DNA of 64,000 nt from Umezawaea beigongshangensis. GTDB lineage: Bacteria > Actinomycetota > Actinomycetes > Mycobacteriales > Pseudonocardiaceae. Position 1 is the stretch's first letter; the number at the start of each line of letters is the position of its first letter. A model generated the notes under the pieces. That model saw only the letters and a list, made by a program, of their open reading frames with translations. It was not told the origin of the DNA and made no database searches. This document shows positions 26,633 to 35,123 of this stretch, in pieces. Position numbers and translations under genes: made by a program. The DNA is taken from contig NZ_JAEIOJ010000004.1 in assembly GCF_016464305.1 (NCBI RefSeq), positions 518,905 to 582,904 on the forward strand, in the 5' to 3' direction.

Positions 26633-27676
26633 ATGCGGCGTGAGCTGGCCTTCTTCGCGGCGGGCATCGCACTGGGCAGTCGTGCCGGTGCGCTGCGGAG
26701 GCTGTTGCGGCGTCCTTCGCGGGAGCCGGGAGCCGCGGAGGTCGTCGTGCCGTCGGACAACGGCTTCCGGCTGGGGCCGCTGACGACCGGGTACGTCTCC
26801 CTGGAGGGGGACGGGACGCGGACGATCGCCGAGGACCGGGTCCACGTCGCGGTGACGCCGGAGGACGTCGAACTCCCGCCGGAGCTGCGGGAGTGGCGCG
26901 AGCAGGAGCGCGCGCGGCTCGACGCCCGCAACGGCGGCCGCACGTGGAACGGGCTGCGGTTCGCCGTCGCGGACTTCGCGATCGGCAGGCACGGCGAGTC
27001 CGAGGACCCCGAGCTGTGGCTCACCCTCAAGCACAGCGAGTACGTCAACTTCCTGGCGACGCAGCAGCTCGACCGGGCGTTCGCCGACGGGACGACCCCG
27101 CGCTCCCGCTACCTCGCCGGTCGCTCCCCGGCCGACGTCCCCGACTTCATGTCCAACAGCTTCGGCGCCCACGTCGCCGTGATCACGGCGGACGACCGGC
27201 TCCTGCTCGCGAAGCGCGGCGACGCGGTCGCCGTGCAGCCGGGACTGTGGGCCGCGTCGGTGTCGGAGGGCCTGGCCAGGGGGATGGACGGCGAGGCCCC
27301 CGGCCCGCACGCCCTCGCCCGCAGGGGACTGCACGAGGAACTCGCGCTCGACGCCGACGAGTACGACCTCGAACTCCTGTCGGTCGGGGTCGCCACCACC
27401 GTGCACCAGTGGGTGGGCCTGTTCACGGCGACGCTGCGGACGCTGACGCTCCAGGACCTCCTGGACCGGCTGTCGCGCGGGTCGGCCGACCCGTGGGAGA
27501 ACTCGGCGTTCGAGGTCGTGGAGCTGACGCCGGAGGCCGTCCTGAGCACCCTCCTGCGGGAGGACCGGAGGGAGAGGTGGATCTCGGTGGTCCCGCCGCT
27601 GCTCCACTTCGCCCTGGTCCGCCGGTTCGGCCGGGCCGCGGTCGAGCAGGAGCTGGCCGCGGTGCTGCGCGGCTAG
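26633..27676 (+). CDS. Nudix-like protein with N-terminal membrane segment
   Basis: 347-residue protein of uncertain function. After a short hydrophobic start (ELAFFAAGIALGSRAGALRRLL) and a ~150-residue unassigned region, the segment AVITADDRLLLAKRGDAVAV...HALARRGLHEELAL resembles a Nudix domain, but the box has RGLHEE where active enzymes have REUXEE, so catalysis is doubtful. ATG at 26633 was chosen because the frame upstream is arginine-rich and unlike the rest. Its stop codon overlaps the stop of the NB-ARC gene on the other strand by 4 bases. A possible -10 (TATCAT) lies about 100 bases upstream. Confidence 0.65.
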   Translation: MRRELAFFAAGIALGSRAGALRRLLRRPSREPGAAEVVVPSDNGFRLGPLTTGYVSLEGDGTRTIAEDRVHVAVTPEDVELPPELREWREQERARLDARNGGRTWNGLRFAVADFAIGRHGESEDPELWLTLKHSEYVNFLATQQLDRAFADGTTPRSRYLAGRSPADVPDFMSNSFGAHVAVITADDRLLLAKRGDAVAVQPGLWAASVSEGLARGMDGEAPGPHALARRGLHEELALDADEYDLELLSVGVATTVHQWVGLFTATLRTLTLQDLLDRLSRGSADPWENSAFEVVELTPEAVLSTLLREDRRERWISVVPPLLHFALVRRFGRAAVEQELAAVLRG

Positions 27677-30225
27677 CCGCCCGGCAGCGAGGCGAGGGCG
27701 TCGGTGGCGGCCCCGGTGTCCGGGTGGTCCTCGCCGAGCTGGCGGACGCGTCCGGCGACGACCGCGTTCAGCTCCTCCCGCGCACCGGCCGCGTCCCCGG
27801 CGGCCCTGCGCGCCAGGGCGTGCTGGAAGAGGGTCTCCAGGACGTAGGGGTGGTCCTCGCCCAGCGCCAGCCGCTGCTCCTGGAGCAGGGCGGCGAACTC
27901 GCCGAGCGCGAGGTCGTGCCGCCCGCGGGCCAGCGCGATCCGCGCGAGCAGCACCCTCGTGCCGAAGACCTGGTCGTTGTCCCTGCCGTAGACCCGCCGC
28001 TGCACGGCCAGCAGGTCCTCCAGCTCCTCGGCCGCGCCGTCCGGGTCGTCCTGCTCCAGGCGGACCTTCCCGAGGTGCTGCCGGACGATCAGCGTGTAGG
28101 GGTGCGTCGGTCCCAGGACCCGCTGGCGGATCTGCACGACCTCGCGCCACTGGGTCTCCGCCGCCGCCAGCTCGCCCAGCCTGGCGAGCACCCCGGCGAG
28201 CTGGTTGCGGGTGCTCAGGACGTCGCGGTGGTGCTGGTTCCCGTCGTGGGCGCGCAGCCGTCCCTCCAGCACCTCCTCGAACTCCAGCTTGGCCTCCGCG
28301 AAGTGGCCGAGGTCGCGCAGCACGACGGCGAGCTGGTTGCGGGTGGCCAGCGTCTCCGGGTCGTCGGGCCCCAGCAGCTCGGTCCGCTTCGCGAGCACCT
28401 CGCGGTACTCGTCGGCGGCCTCGGCCCAGCGGCCGAGGCCGCGCAGCGCGAGTGCGAGGCTGTGCCGGGTGCTGAGGGTGTCCACGTGGTCGGAGCCGAG
28501 CGTGCGCTCCCTGACCTCCAGCACGGACCGGAACTCGCGGACCGCGGGCGTGAACTCGCCGCGCAGCCGGAGCACCCCGGCCAGCCTGCTGCGGCTGGTG
28601 ACGGTGTCCGCGTCCTCCTCGCCGAGGTGCTCCCGCTGCGTGGCGAGCACGGTCTCGAACCGCTCCTGCGCCTCGGGCCAGCGCCCCGCGTCGCGGACCA
28701 CCCGCGCGAGGTCGTGCGCGGTGCGCAGCGTCAGGCGGTGCTCGTCGCCGAGCAGTCGGCGGCGCAGGCCGAGCACGCGGTTCAGCTGCTCCTCGGCCTG
28801 CCGGTGCAGACCGCTGCGGTGGACGAACCAGGCCCCGCGGTGCGCCGCGGCCGCCGCGCGCAACGCCGTCGCGCCGTCGTGCTCCGGGTGCGCGGGGTCG
28901 GGGACGACCTCCTCGGCCAGCAGGTGCGTGGCGTGCTCGGAGACCGTGCGCCAGACCGGCCAGGTCCCGCTGTCCTCCGGGTCCAGGTCGCGGGTGACGG
29001 CGTCCACGACGTCCACGGCGCGGCGGTAGGTCTCGGCGGGGTTCTCGTCGTCCAGGCGGGTGATGGCCTGCACGAGCCGGTGGACGATGACGGCGCCGCC
29101 GGGGGCGATGTCCGTGCGCGGGTAGAACGTGAGCAGGCTGTAGGACGCGAGCAGGGCGAGGTCCTCCCGGACGTCGAGCGCCTCCAGCACGGGCTTGCCC
29201 GCCACGAGCACGGACACCGGCACCAGGTCCGGGCTCAGCCGGGCGAGCACGCCCAGCAGCAGCACCGCGGAGGGCTGGTCCCGCGCGATCCGCTCCACCG
29301 TCACCTGCCAGGTGCGCCGGACGGCCACGGCCTCGTCGGCGAGCGCCGGAGCCCCTTTGCCGTAGAGGCGGGCGGGCGCGGCGGCCAGCAGCGCGCGGTA
29401 CTCGGCGAGCGACGCGCCGATCGAGGCCGTGTAGGCACCGGCCTGCTTGAGGGCCAGCGGGAGGTCCCCCAGCTCCTCGGCCAGCGCGGCGGCCTCCCGG
29501 CGCTCCTGCGCGGTGTCGGGACGCCCGCTCAGGTTCAGCAGGAGTTCGACGCTGGCCGACCGGTCGAGCACGTCCAGCAGGACCGTGCGAACCCCCAGCT
29601 CGTCCCACGCGGGCGTGGCCCGGCGGGTGGTGATCAGGACGTGGCCGCCCGCTCCGGCGGTGCCGACGTGGCTCAGCAGCTCCTGCACGTCGCGCGGGTC
29701 CTCGACGTTGTCCAGGATCAGCAGCCAGTCGCCGTGGTCCTGCAACCACTGCCGCGCCCAGACCGCCGCCGCGCCGTCGTCCGCGAAGGACGCGCCCCTG
29801 GCCGACGCCGCGGGTTCGAGCACGAGCGCCAGGTGCGCCAGGCCCTGCACCACGCTGTTCGGGTCGTCGGCGGTGACCCACGCGACCAGTGCGTAGTCGG
29901 TGTGGTGCAGCCAGGCGTAGTGCAGCGCCAGTGTCGTCTTGCCGACGCCGCCGAGCCCGTGCACGGCCTGCTGGCCGATGGCCGTGCCGCCGCTGTCGAG
30001 CAGCGACCGCCGCAGCGCGGCCAGCTCCTCCTCCCGGCCGAACAGCGCGGTCTTCGGGGTGACCGGCACCTGCCACGGGTGCTTCGGCGGCGGGACCTCG
30101 CTCGGGTGCCGCGGGCCCTGGACGTGGAAGTCGTCCCCCACGTGGATGTGGCTGTTGGTCACGTCGCGGGCGGCGAACGAGCCGTCGCCCGCGGCGGTGA
30201 CGTTCCCCGGCCCGGTCGCGGTCAC
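27673..30225 (-). CDS. STAND/NB-ARC ATPase with TPR sensor and N-terminal amyloid-like motif
   Basis: 850-residue NLR-like receptor. Residues 12-33 carry SFAARDVTNSHIHVGD, nearly matching the C-terminus of the co-transcribed upstream protein. An NB-ARC ATPase follows: Walker A GLGGVGKTT (90-98), Walker B WLLILDNVED, sensor VLITTRRATPAWDEL, and a GDLPLALKQAGAY GxP-type motif. A winged-helix linker leads into about eight C-terminal TPR repeats of ~42 residues (LGPDDPETLATRNQLA type) from about residue 480. NLRs with short N-terminal amyloid motifs and adjacent matching effectors (BASS systems) are thought to trigger cell death on sensing infection; assignment here is by motif. GTG overlaps the upstream stop (GTGA). 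Confidence 0.88.
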   Translation of the reverse strand: MTATGPGNVTAAGDGSFAARDVTNSHIHVGDDFHVQGPRHPSEVPPPKHPWQVPVTPKTALFGREEELAALRRSLLDSGGTAIGQQAVHGLGGVGKTTLALHYAWLHHTDYALVAWVTADDPNSVVQGLAHLALVLEPAASARGASFADDGAAAVWARQWLQDHGDWLLILDNVEDPRDVQELLSHVGTAGAGGHVLITTRRATPAWDELGVRTVLLDVLDRSASVELLLNLSGRPDTAQERREAAALAEELGDLPLALKQAGAYTASIGASLAEYRALLAAAPARLYGKGAPALADEAVAVRRTWQVTVERIARDQPSAVLLLGVLARLSPDLVPVSVLVAGKPVLEALDVREDLALLASYSLLTFYPRTDIAPGGAVIVHRLVQAITRLDDENPAETYRRAVDVVDAVTRDLDPEDSGTWPVWRTVSEHATHLLAEEVVPDPAHPEHDGATALRAAAAAHRGAWFVHRSGLHRQAEEQLNRVLGLRRRLLGDEHRLTLRTAHDLARVVRDAGRWPEAQERFETVLATQREHLGEEDADTVTSRSRLAGVLRLRGEFTPAVREFRSVLEVRERTLGSDHVDTLSTRHSLALALRGLGRWAEAADEYREVLAKRTELLGPDDPETLATRNQLAVVLRDLGHFAEAKLEFEEVLEGRLRAHDGNQHHRDVLSTRNQLAGVLARLGELAAAETQWREVVQIRQRVLGPTHPYTLIVRQHLGKVRLEQDDPDGAAEELEDLLAVQRRVYGRDNDQVFGTRVLLARIALARGRHDLALGEFAALLQEQRLALGEDHPYVLETLFQHALARRAAGDAAGAREELNAVVAGRVRQLGEDHPDTGAATDALASLPGG

Positions 30226-30632
30226 GTGGTCGTGTGGTTGTCGCCGACGTGGACGTGACTGCCGCTGACGTCGCGGGCGGCGAAGGACCGCTCGCCGATC
30301 GCGGCGATGACCACGCCCTCGGTGCGCAGCACGCCCGTGAGGTCCTCGCGCAGCTCGGGGTCCTGCTTGAGCAGCTTCCTCACCTGGAGCAGCAGGTCGT
30401 CCCGGTTGTCCTGCTCCTCGGGGTTCTCCGCCAGGTCGACCATCGCGTCCTCCACCCGCCGGGAGGCGTCGCCGCGGGAGAGCAGCTTGCGCAGGAGTTC
30501 CTTGCCCAGCCCCACCGATCCCTCCGCCGCGGCGTCGACGGTGTCGTCGCGGACCCTCTCCAGGACGGCCGCGCCGTAGGTCGTGGCGAGTGCTCCCAGG
30601 TACGGAACGACGGTGGCGGCGAGATCGTCCAT
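30222..30632 (-). CDS. Small helical protein with C-terminal amyloid-signalling-like motif (putative NLR effector)
   Basis: 136-residue protein. Residues 1-103 are predicted alpha-helical (YLGALATTYGAAVLERV, a basic mid-section GKELLRKLLSRG, then an acidic NPEEQDNRDDLLLQVRKLLKQ) and resemble the helical domains seen on actinobacterial amyloid-signalling effectors; no enzyme motif is visible. Residues 113-131 read G-x-x-SFAARDVSGSHVHVGD, matching 14 of 19 positions of the NB-ARC protein's N-terminus. The stop overlaps the NB-ARC GTG (GTGA). The arrangement effector C-terminal motif / receptor N-terminal motif is that of bacterial amyloid signalling sequences, so this is the likely executor. 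Its activity is unknown. Confidence 0.75.
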   Translation of the reverse strand: MDDLAATVVPYLGALATTYGAAVLERVRDDTVDAAAEGSVGLGKELLRKLLSRGDASRRVEDAMVDLAENPEEQDNRDDLLLQVRKLLKQDPELREDLTGVLRTEGVVIAAIGERSFAARDVSGSHVHVGDNHTTT

Positions 30633-30787
30633 CGGTTGTCCTCAGCGGTCGGTGATGATCGACTGATCGAGGCTAGCGGAGGAGAGCGCCGGAAAAGGGG
30701 ACAGTTCTCGATCGTGCGCGCACGGCACGGGTTCGTCCAGCATCCTTCCGGGTGTCGTCCTGCGGTTCGGGAGAGCGGGGGGTTCGG

Positions 30788-31606
30788 GTGCCGGAGATCG
30801 TCGTGGTCGAGCGAGCGCTGGTCGGCGCCGTGTCCGAGGCCGAGTGCGCCGACGTGCTGGTGCTCGCGCCGCGGGTGGCGGGCGTGGTCGACGGCGCCAC
30901 CGCCAAGCCGTGGGACGACCCTGGCGGGCCGGACGGGCGGACGATCGCCCTGACCGCGGCGGCGCGGCTCGCCGCCCTGGACCCGGCCACCACCGCGCAG
31001 GAGGCGGTGCGGGCCGTCACCGGGGACGTCGGCCGTCTCCTGGACGCCGCCGGGATCGGCCGGGGAGCGGGGTCCGCCGCCTCCTTCGCCGTCGTCCACC
31101 TCGGCAGCCGACAGGTGTGGCGGGTCGGCGAGGCGCACGTCCTGGTGAACGGCCGCGCGATCCCCGAGCGGCCCACCGGGGAGGACGTCGTCGCCCGCGC
31201 GCGTGCCCTCGTGCTGCGCTCGGAGCTGGACGCCGGGGCCGAGGTGGAGCGGCTCAGGGCGGACGACCCTGGCAGGGCGGCGGTGCAGCCGCTGCTGCGC
31301 GCGCTGGTCGGGCTGCGGAACCGCCCGGTGGCCGGGTACCGCAACGCCGCCGTCGACGGCGGGGACGTGCCGCCGGGGTTCGTGGACGTCGTGGACCTGC
31401 CGGACGAGCGGTGCGAGGTGGTGATCGCCAGCGACGGGTACCCGGCCGCCGCGCCGAGCCTGGCCGAGGCCGAGAGGCTGCTGGCGGAACGGCTGGCCGC
31501 CGACCCGCTGATGATCGACGAGCCCCCGGCGACCAAGGGGTGGGCGCCGGGGAAGCGGTCCTTCGACGACCGGAGCTACCTGCGGGTCGTCGTGCCCAGG
31601 GGGTAG
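30788..31606 (+). CDS. PP2C-like (PPM) phosphatase-fold protein
   Basis: 272-residue protein with PPM-like segments in order: VAGVVDGATAKP near the N-terminus (DG metal motif), SAASFAVVHLGSRQVWRVGEAHVLVNG (the usual beta-strand pair with a G-D-S-like turn reading GEA), CEVVIASDGYP (second Asp-Gly), and FDDRSYLRVVV at the C-terminus. Weak conservation leaves activity uncertain. GTG at 30788 is chosen for the GGGGGG run at 30776-30782 upstream. It is divergent from the NLR/effector pair, sharing 155 bases, and its last 31 bases overlap the convergent 2H phosphoesterase. PP2C-fold proteins recur in conflict-system operons; a link here is inference. Confidence 0.65.
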   Translation: MPEIVVVERALVGAVSEAECADVLVLAPRVAGVVDGATAKPWDDPGGPDGRTIALTAAARLAALDPATTAQEAVRAVTGDVGRLLDAAGIGRGAGSAASFAVVHLGSRQVWRVGEAHVLVNGRAIPERPTGEDVVARARALVLRSELDAGAEVERLRADDPGRAAVQPLLRALVGLRNRPVAGYRNAAVDGGDVPPGFVDVVDLPDERCEVVIASDGYPAAAPSLAEAERLLAERLAADPLMIDEPPATKGWAPGKRSFDDRSYLRVVVPRG

Positions 31607-32193
31607 TCGCGCAGGTGGTCGTGGGCCAGCATCGGCAGGACGTTCTCGCGGACGAGCCGGAACGAGCGGACGGTCTCGGCCGGACCTGGGCCGATGCCCC
31701 CGGCGTACCGCGCGAGGTCGTCGAGGTCCACCGCCTCCCGGTACCGCGCGATGGTCGCGTGCACGATGCGCGGCGCCGGTTTGGTGCCCGGCGGCAGCTC
31801 GACGGCGGCCGTGAACGCCTTCCTGATGCTCGCGAACGACCCGTCGTCGCGTCCCCTGACGATGATCGCCCGCTCGCTCACCACGACCTCGTCGAACCGC
31901 ACCTCGACCGGTGAGCGCCCGGCCACAACGGCGGCGAGCGCCCGGTCGCACTCCGGGAACACGCGCTCGAACAGCCGGTGCGGGTCCTCCTCGTACGTCA
32001 CGAGCGGCGCGATCCAGTCCAGCAGCGTGATGTGCAGCGAGTGCGCCGGGGCGAGCCACAGCGCACCGGGGAGCCGCGCGTCCAGCAGCGCCTGGAGACC
32101 GCGCACGGCGTCCTGAGCGGCCGGTGAGAGCGCGGCGTTCACCAGGTAGCCGACGGCGTCCCTGCCGATGGTGTCGTCGGGCACACTGCGCAC
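31576..32193 (-). CDS. 2'-5' RNA ligase / 2H phosphoesterase superfamily protein
   Basis: 205-residue protein with the two HxT motifs that define the 2H fold: SLHITLLDW and VHATIARYRE. 2H enzymes hydrolyse cyclic phosphodiesters such as 2'-3'-cyclic nucleotides or 2'-5' oligonucleotides; the substrate cannot be told from sequence. It is convergent with and overlaps the PP2C-like gene by 31 bases. Start at ATG 32193 gives MRSVPDDTIGRDAVGYLV; no strong ribosome site precedes it. Some 2H enzymes degrade nucleotide second messengers, which would be notable beside a candidate immune receptor. Confidence 0.78.
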   Translation of the reverse strand: MRSVPDDTIGRDAVGYLVNAALSPAAQDAVRGLQALLDARLPGALWLAPAHSLHITLLDWIAPLVTYEEDPHRLFERVFPECDRALAAVVAGRSPVEVRFDEVVVSERAIIVRGRDDGSFASIRKAFTAAVELPPGTKPAPRIVHATIARYREAVDLDDLARYAGGIGPGPAETVRSFRLVRENVLPMLAHDHLRDYPLGTTTRR

Positions 32194-32250
32194 GACACGA
32201 CCCTAATCCCCCGAACGTGTCGGCAGCGGGCGGGGCGGGCCCCGGCTGCC

Positions 32251-32256
32251 TAGCGT
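32251..32256 (+). promoter_or_regulatory. Leaderless -10 box (TAGCGT)
   Basis: TAGCGT ends 7 bases before the GTG at 32264, consistent with a leaderless transcript for the small protein gene. No -35 is apparent. Confidence 0.4.
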
Positions 32257-32263
32257 GCCGGGG

Positions 32264-32470
32264 GTGGAACCGAAGAGCTGGCGGGTGCCGTGCACCGACG
32301 CGACCGGCCGGGACCGGGAGGCCCGCGTGACCCTCCGGGACGACCGCATCGACGTCGTGTTCCCCGCCCCCGGCACGGGGTCGTTCCGCGGCTCGCAGGC
32401 CAGCAGGCTCGCCATCGTGCTCAACGAGGCCCTGCACGAGCTGCACGAGCGGGAGCGCCCGGCGCGCTGA
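32264..32470 (+). CDS. Small conserved hypothetical protein
   Basis: 68-residue protein beginning [22 protein letters not shown] strand-rich first half ([17 protein letters not shown]) precedes a helical end ([18 protein letters not shown]). I do not recognise a family with known function. GTG at 32264 fits a TAGCGT box 7 bases upstream; GTG at 32255 is in frame. It stands just ahead of cobC on the same strand, separated by 27 bases that include a new -10 box. Confidence 0.6.
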   Translation: MEPKSWRVPCTDATGRDREARVTLRDDRIDVVFPAPGTGSFRGSQASRLAIVLNEALHELHERERPAR

Positions 32471-32483
32471 TCCCGCACCCGCC

Positions 32484-32489
32484 TAGAAT
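32484..32489 (+). promoter_or_regulatory. Leaderless -10 box (TAGAAT) for cobC operon
   Basis: TAGAAT ends 8 bases before the ATG at 32498 with no ribosome site between them, indicating leaderless transcription of the cobC-NIF3-DUF164-RNase H operon. Confidence 0.5.
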
Positions 32490-32497
32490 TCCGCCCG

Positions 32498-33553
32498 ATG
32501 ACCAGCCAGGACTCCTCGCGCGCCCTCCTGCGGCACCACGGAGACGTCGACGCCGCTCCGGGGCTCGTGGACTTCGCGGTGAACGTGCGCTCCCCGCGCC
32601 CGCCGGCCTGGCTGCGCGACCGGCTCGCCGCCGCGCTCGACGGGCTCGGCTCCTACCCCGCCGCCGCGGCCGACGAGACCGCCCGCCGGACCGTCGCCGA
32701 CCGGCACGGGCGACGGCCGGACGAGGTGGTCGTGCTGTCCGGCGCGGCCGAGGGCTTCGCGCTGCTGCCGGTGCTGCGGCCGTCGCTCGCGGCGCTGGTC
32801 CACCCCTCGTTCACCGAGCCGGAGGTCGCCCTGCTCGACGCGGGCGTGCCCGTGCGGCACGTGCTGCTCGACCCGGCCGACGGCTACGCCCTGCGGCCGG
32901 AGCTGGTGCCCGACGACGCCGATCTCGTCGTCCTCGGCAACCCCACCAACCCGACGTCCGTGCTGCACCCGGCCGAGGTGGTCCGCTCGCTGGCCAGACC
33001 CGGCCGGGTGGTGCTCGTCGACGAGGCGTTCATGGACGCCGTGCCCGGCGAGCCCGAGTCCCTGGCCGCCGAGCGCGTCCCCGGCCTGCTGGTGCTGCGC
33101 AGCCTCACCAAGGCGTGGGGCCTCGCCGGGCTGCGCGCCGGGTACCTGCTCGGCGAACCCGGCCTGCTCGCGCGGCTGTGCGCGCACCGGCCGCGGTGGC
33201 CGGTCGGCAGCCTCGTGCTGGAGGCCGTGACGGCGTGCTGCGAACCCGCGGCGACCGCGTCCGCCGAGGTCTTCGCGGCCGAGCACGCCGAGCACGCCGC
33301 GCACGCGGTCCGCGCGCTGCGGGACGTGCCCGGCGTCGAGCTGGTCACCGAGCCGCGGGCGCCGTTCCTGCTGCTGCGGGTGCGCGACGGCGAGGCCGTG
33401 CGCGCGGCGCTGCGGGACGACGGGATCGCGGTGCGCCGCTGCGACACGTTCCCCGGACTCGACGCCGACCACCTGAGGGTCGCGCTGCGGCCCCCGGAGG
33501 AGTTCGACGTGCTGGTGAAGGCCCTGAGCGCAGCAGTGGAGGAGAACCCGTGA
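32498..33553 (+). CDS. cobC: PLP-dependent aminotransferase-fold protein CobC (Rv2231c family)
   Basis: 351-residue fold type I PLP protein related to histidinol-phosphate aminotransferase and to threonine-phosphate decarboxylase (CobC/CobD in B12 work). PLP-site residues visible: [35 protein letters not shown], and the Schiff-base lysine in [19 protein letters not shown]. In M. tuberculosis the same protein is Rv2231c and heads the same four-gene order. Its role in B12 aminopropanol arm synthesis is inferred from the name and not tested here. ATG at 32498 follows a TAGAAT box; the stop overlaps the next GTG. Confidence 0.9.
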   Translation: MTSQDSSRALLRHHGDVDAAPGLVDFAVNVRSPRPPAWLRDRLAAALDGLGSYPAAAADETARRTVADRHGRRPDEVVVLSGAAEGFALLPVLRPSLAALVHPSFTEPEVALLDAGVPVRHVLLDPADGYALRPELVPDDADLVVLGNPTNPTSVLHPAEVVRSLARPGRVVLVDEAFMDAVPGEPESLAAERVPGLLVLRSLTKAWGLAGLRAGYLLGEPGLLARLCAHRPRWPVGSLVLEAVTACCEPAATASAEVFAAEHAEHAAHAVRALRDVPGVELVTEPRAPFLLLRVRDGEAVRAALRDDGIAVRRCDTFPGLDADHLRVALRPPEEFDVLVKALSAAVEENP

Positions 33554-34389
33554 GCCCGACCCTCGGCGACGTCGTCGCCGCGCTGGAGGCGGTCTACCCG
33601 CCGGCCACCGCCGAGTCCTGGGATGCCGTCGGCCTCGTCTGCGGCGACCCGGCCGACGAGGTGAGCAGGGTGCTGTTCTGCGTCGACCCGGTGGAGGAGA
33701 CCGTCGAGGAGGCACTGCGCGCCGGCGCTCAGCTGATCGTCGCCCACCACCCGCTGCTGCTGCGCGGCGTGCACGGCGTGCCCGCGAACGACCCCAAGGG
33801 CGCCCTCGTGCACCGGCTCGTCCGGGCGGGCGCCGGGCTGCTCTGCGCGCACACCAACGCCGACTCCGCCAACCCCGGCGTCTCCGACGCGCTCGCCGCC
33901 GCCATCGGCCTCACCGTCACCGGGGCGCTCGTGCCGAACGCCGACGCCCCCGGCACCGGCATCGGCCGGGTCGGCGAGCTGGCCGAGGCCGAACCGCTGC
34001 GGACCTTCGTCCAGCGCGTCGCCGACGCGCTGCCGCCGACCGCGTGGGGCGTGCGCGCCGGGGGAGACCCCGAGCGGCCGATCCGCCGCGTGGCCGTGTG
34101 CGGCGGCGCGGGCGACGGCTACCTGACCGCCGCCACCGCCGCCGGGGTGGACGCCTACGTCACCGCCGACCTGCGCCACCACCCGGCCGGTGAGCACCTC
34201 GCCCGCGGCCCGCGCGTGCCCGCGCTCGTCGACGTCGCCCACTGGGCCAGCGAGCAGCCGTGGTGCGAGCAGGCGGCCGACGTCGTGCGGCGGGCCTTCG
34301 GCGGTACGGTCGACACCCTCGTCTCCACCAGCCGGACAGATCCGTGGACCGTTGCTGCGACGAGCCGGAACACAGGAGGACCCGCGTGA
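33550..34389 (+). CDS. Nif3-like dinuclear metal centre protein
   Basis: 279-residue NIF3/DUF34 protein, homologue of Rv2230c, forming hexameric rings with a two-metal site; a GTP cyclohydrolase I type 2 activity is annotated for some members but function is unsettled. Metal ligands are visible as [25 protein letters not shown], and [11 protein letters not shown] near the C-terminus with VDVAHWASE. This is the short form lacking the inserted PII-like domain. GTG start overlaps the cobC stop by 4 bases, and its stop overlaps the DUF164 gene. Confidence 0.93.
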   Translation: MSPTLGDVVAALEAVYPPATAESWDAVGLVCGDPADEVSRVLFCVDPVEETVEEALRAGAQLIVAHHPLLLRGVHGVPANDPKGALVHRLVRAGAGLLCAHTNADSANPGVSDALAAAIGLTVTGALVPNADAPGTGIGRVGELAEAEPLRTFVQRVADALPPTAWGVRAGGDPERPIRRVAVCGGAGDGYLTAATAAGVDAYVTADLRHHPAGEHLARGPRVPALVDVAHWASEQPWCEQAADVVRRAFGGTVDTLVSTSRTDPWTVAATSRNTGGPA

Positions 34390-35123
34390 AAGCCGACCCC
34401 GCCGTGCAGCGCCGGTTGCTCGACCTCGCCGAGGTCGACGCCGAGCTGGCGCGCGTCACCCACCGACGCCGCACGCTGCCCGAGATCGCCCAGATCGCCG
34501 AGGCCGAGAAGCAGGTCCAGGTCAAGCAGGACGCGCTGGTCACCGTCGAGACCGCGCTGGGCGACCTCGACCGGGACGTGAAGCGCCAGGAGACCGAGAT
34601 CGACCAGGTGCGCGCCCGCGAGGACCGCGACCGCAAGCTGCTCCAGGGCGGCACCGTCGGCGCGAAGCAGCTGTCGGACCTGGAGCACGAGCTGGCGACG
34701 CTGGAGCGTCGGCAGGGCGTGCTGGAGGACGACCTGCTGGAGCTGATGGAGCGCCGCGAGGCCGTCGAGGCCGACGTGCAGCACGGCCGCGTCGAGCTGG
34801 ACAAGGCGCAGCAGGCCATCGCCGAGGCCGCGCACCGGCGCGACGAGGTGTTCGCCGACCTCGACCAGCAGGAGGCCAAGCGCATCGCCGACCGCAAGCG
34901 CATGGCCGAGCAGTTCCCGGCCGACCTGCTCGCCCTCTACGACCGCGTCCGCGCCCACAAGGGCATCGGCGCCGGTCTGGTGCGCAGCCGCCGCTGCGGC
35001 GCGTGCCGCATCGAGATGGACCGCACCGCGCTGGGCAAGGTCCGCGACGCGGCGGCCGACGACGTGGTCCAGTGCGAGGAGTGCGACGCCATCATGGTGC
35101 GCACGGGAGAATCGGGCCTGTGA
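34386..35123 (+). CDS. Zinc ribbon protein of the DUF164/C4-type family (Rv2229c homologue)
   Basis: 245-residue protein. Residues 1-170 form an extended antiparallel coiled coil ([30 protein letters not shown] and following), and the C-terminus holds a four-cysteine zinc ribbon: CGAC and CEEC pairs separated by about 22 residues. Members have been linked to RNA or translation factors but the role is not established. The gene sits in the conserved cobC-NIF3-DUF164-RNase H operon with GTGA overlaps on both sides. Confidence 0.92.
   Translation: MKADPAVQRRLLDLAEVDAELARVTHRRRTLPEIAQIAEAEKQVQVKQDALVTVETALGDLDRDVKRQETEIDQVRAREDRDRKLLQGGTVGAKQLSDLEHELATLERRQGVLEDDLLELMERREAVEADVQHGRVELDKAQQAIAEAAHRRDEVFADLDQQEAKRIADRKRMAEQFPADLLALYDRVRAHKGIGAGLVRSRRCGACRIEMDRTALGKVRDAAADDVVQCEECDAIMVRTGESGL

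Noticed and set aside
26893..30258. 1121-codon plus-strand open frame over the NB-ARC gene
   Set aside because: It is a shadow of the coding strand; no motifs, and the minus strand has intact Walker A/B and TPRs.
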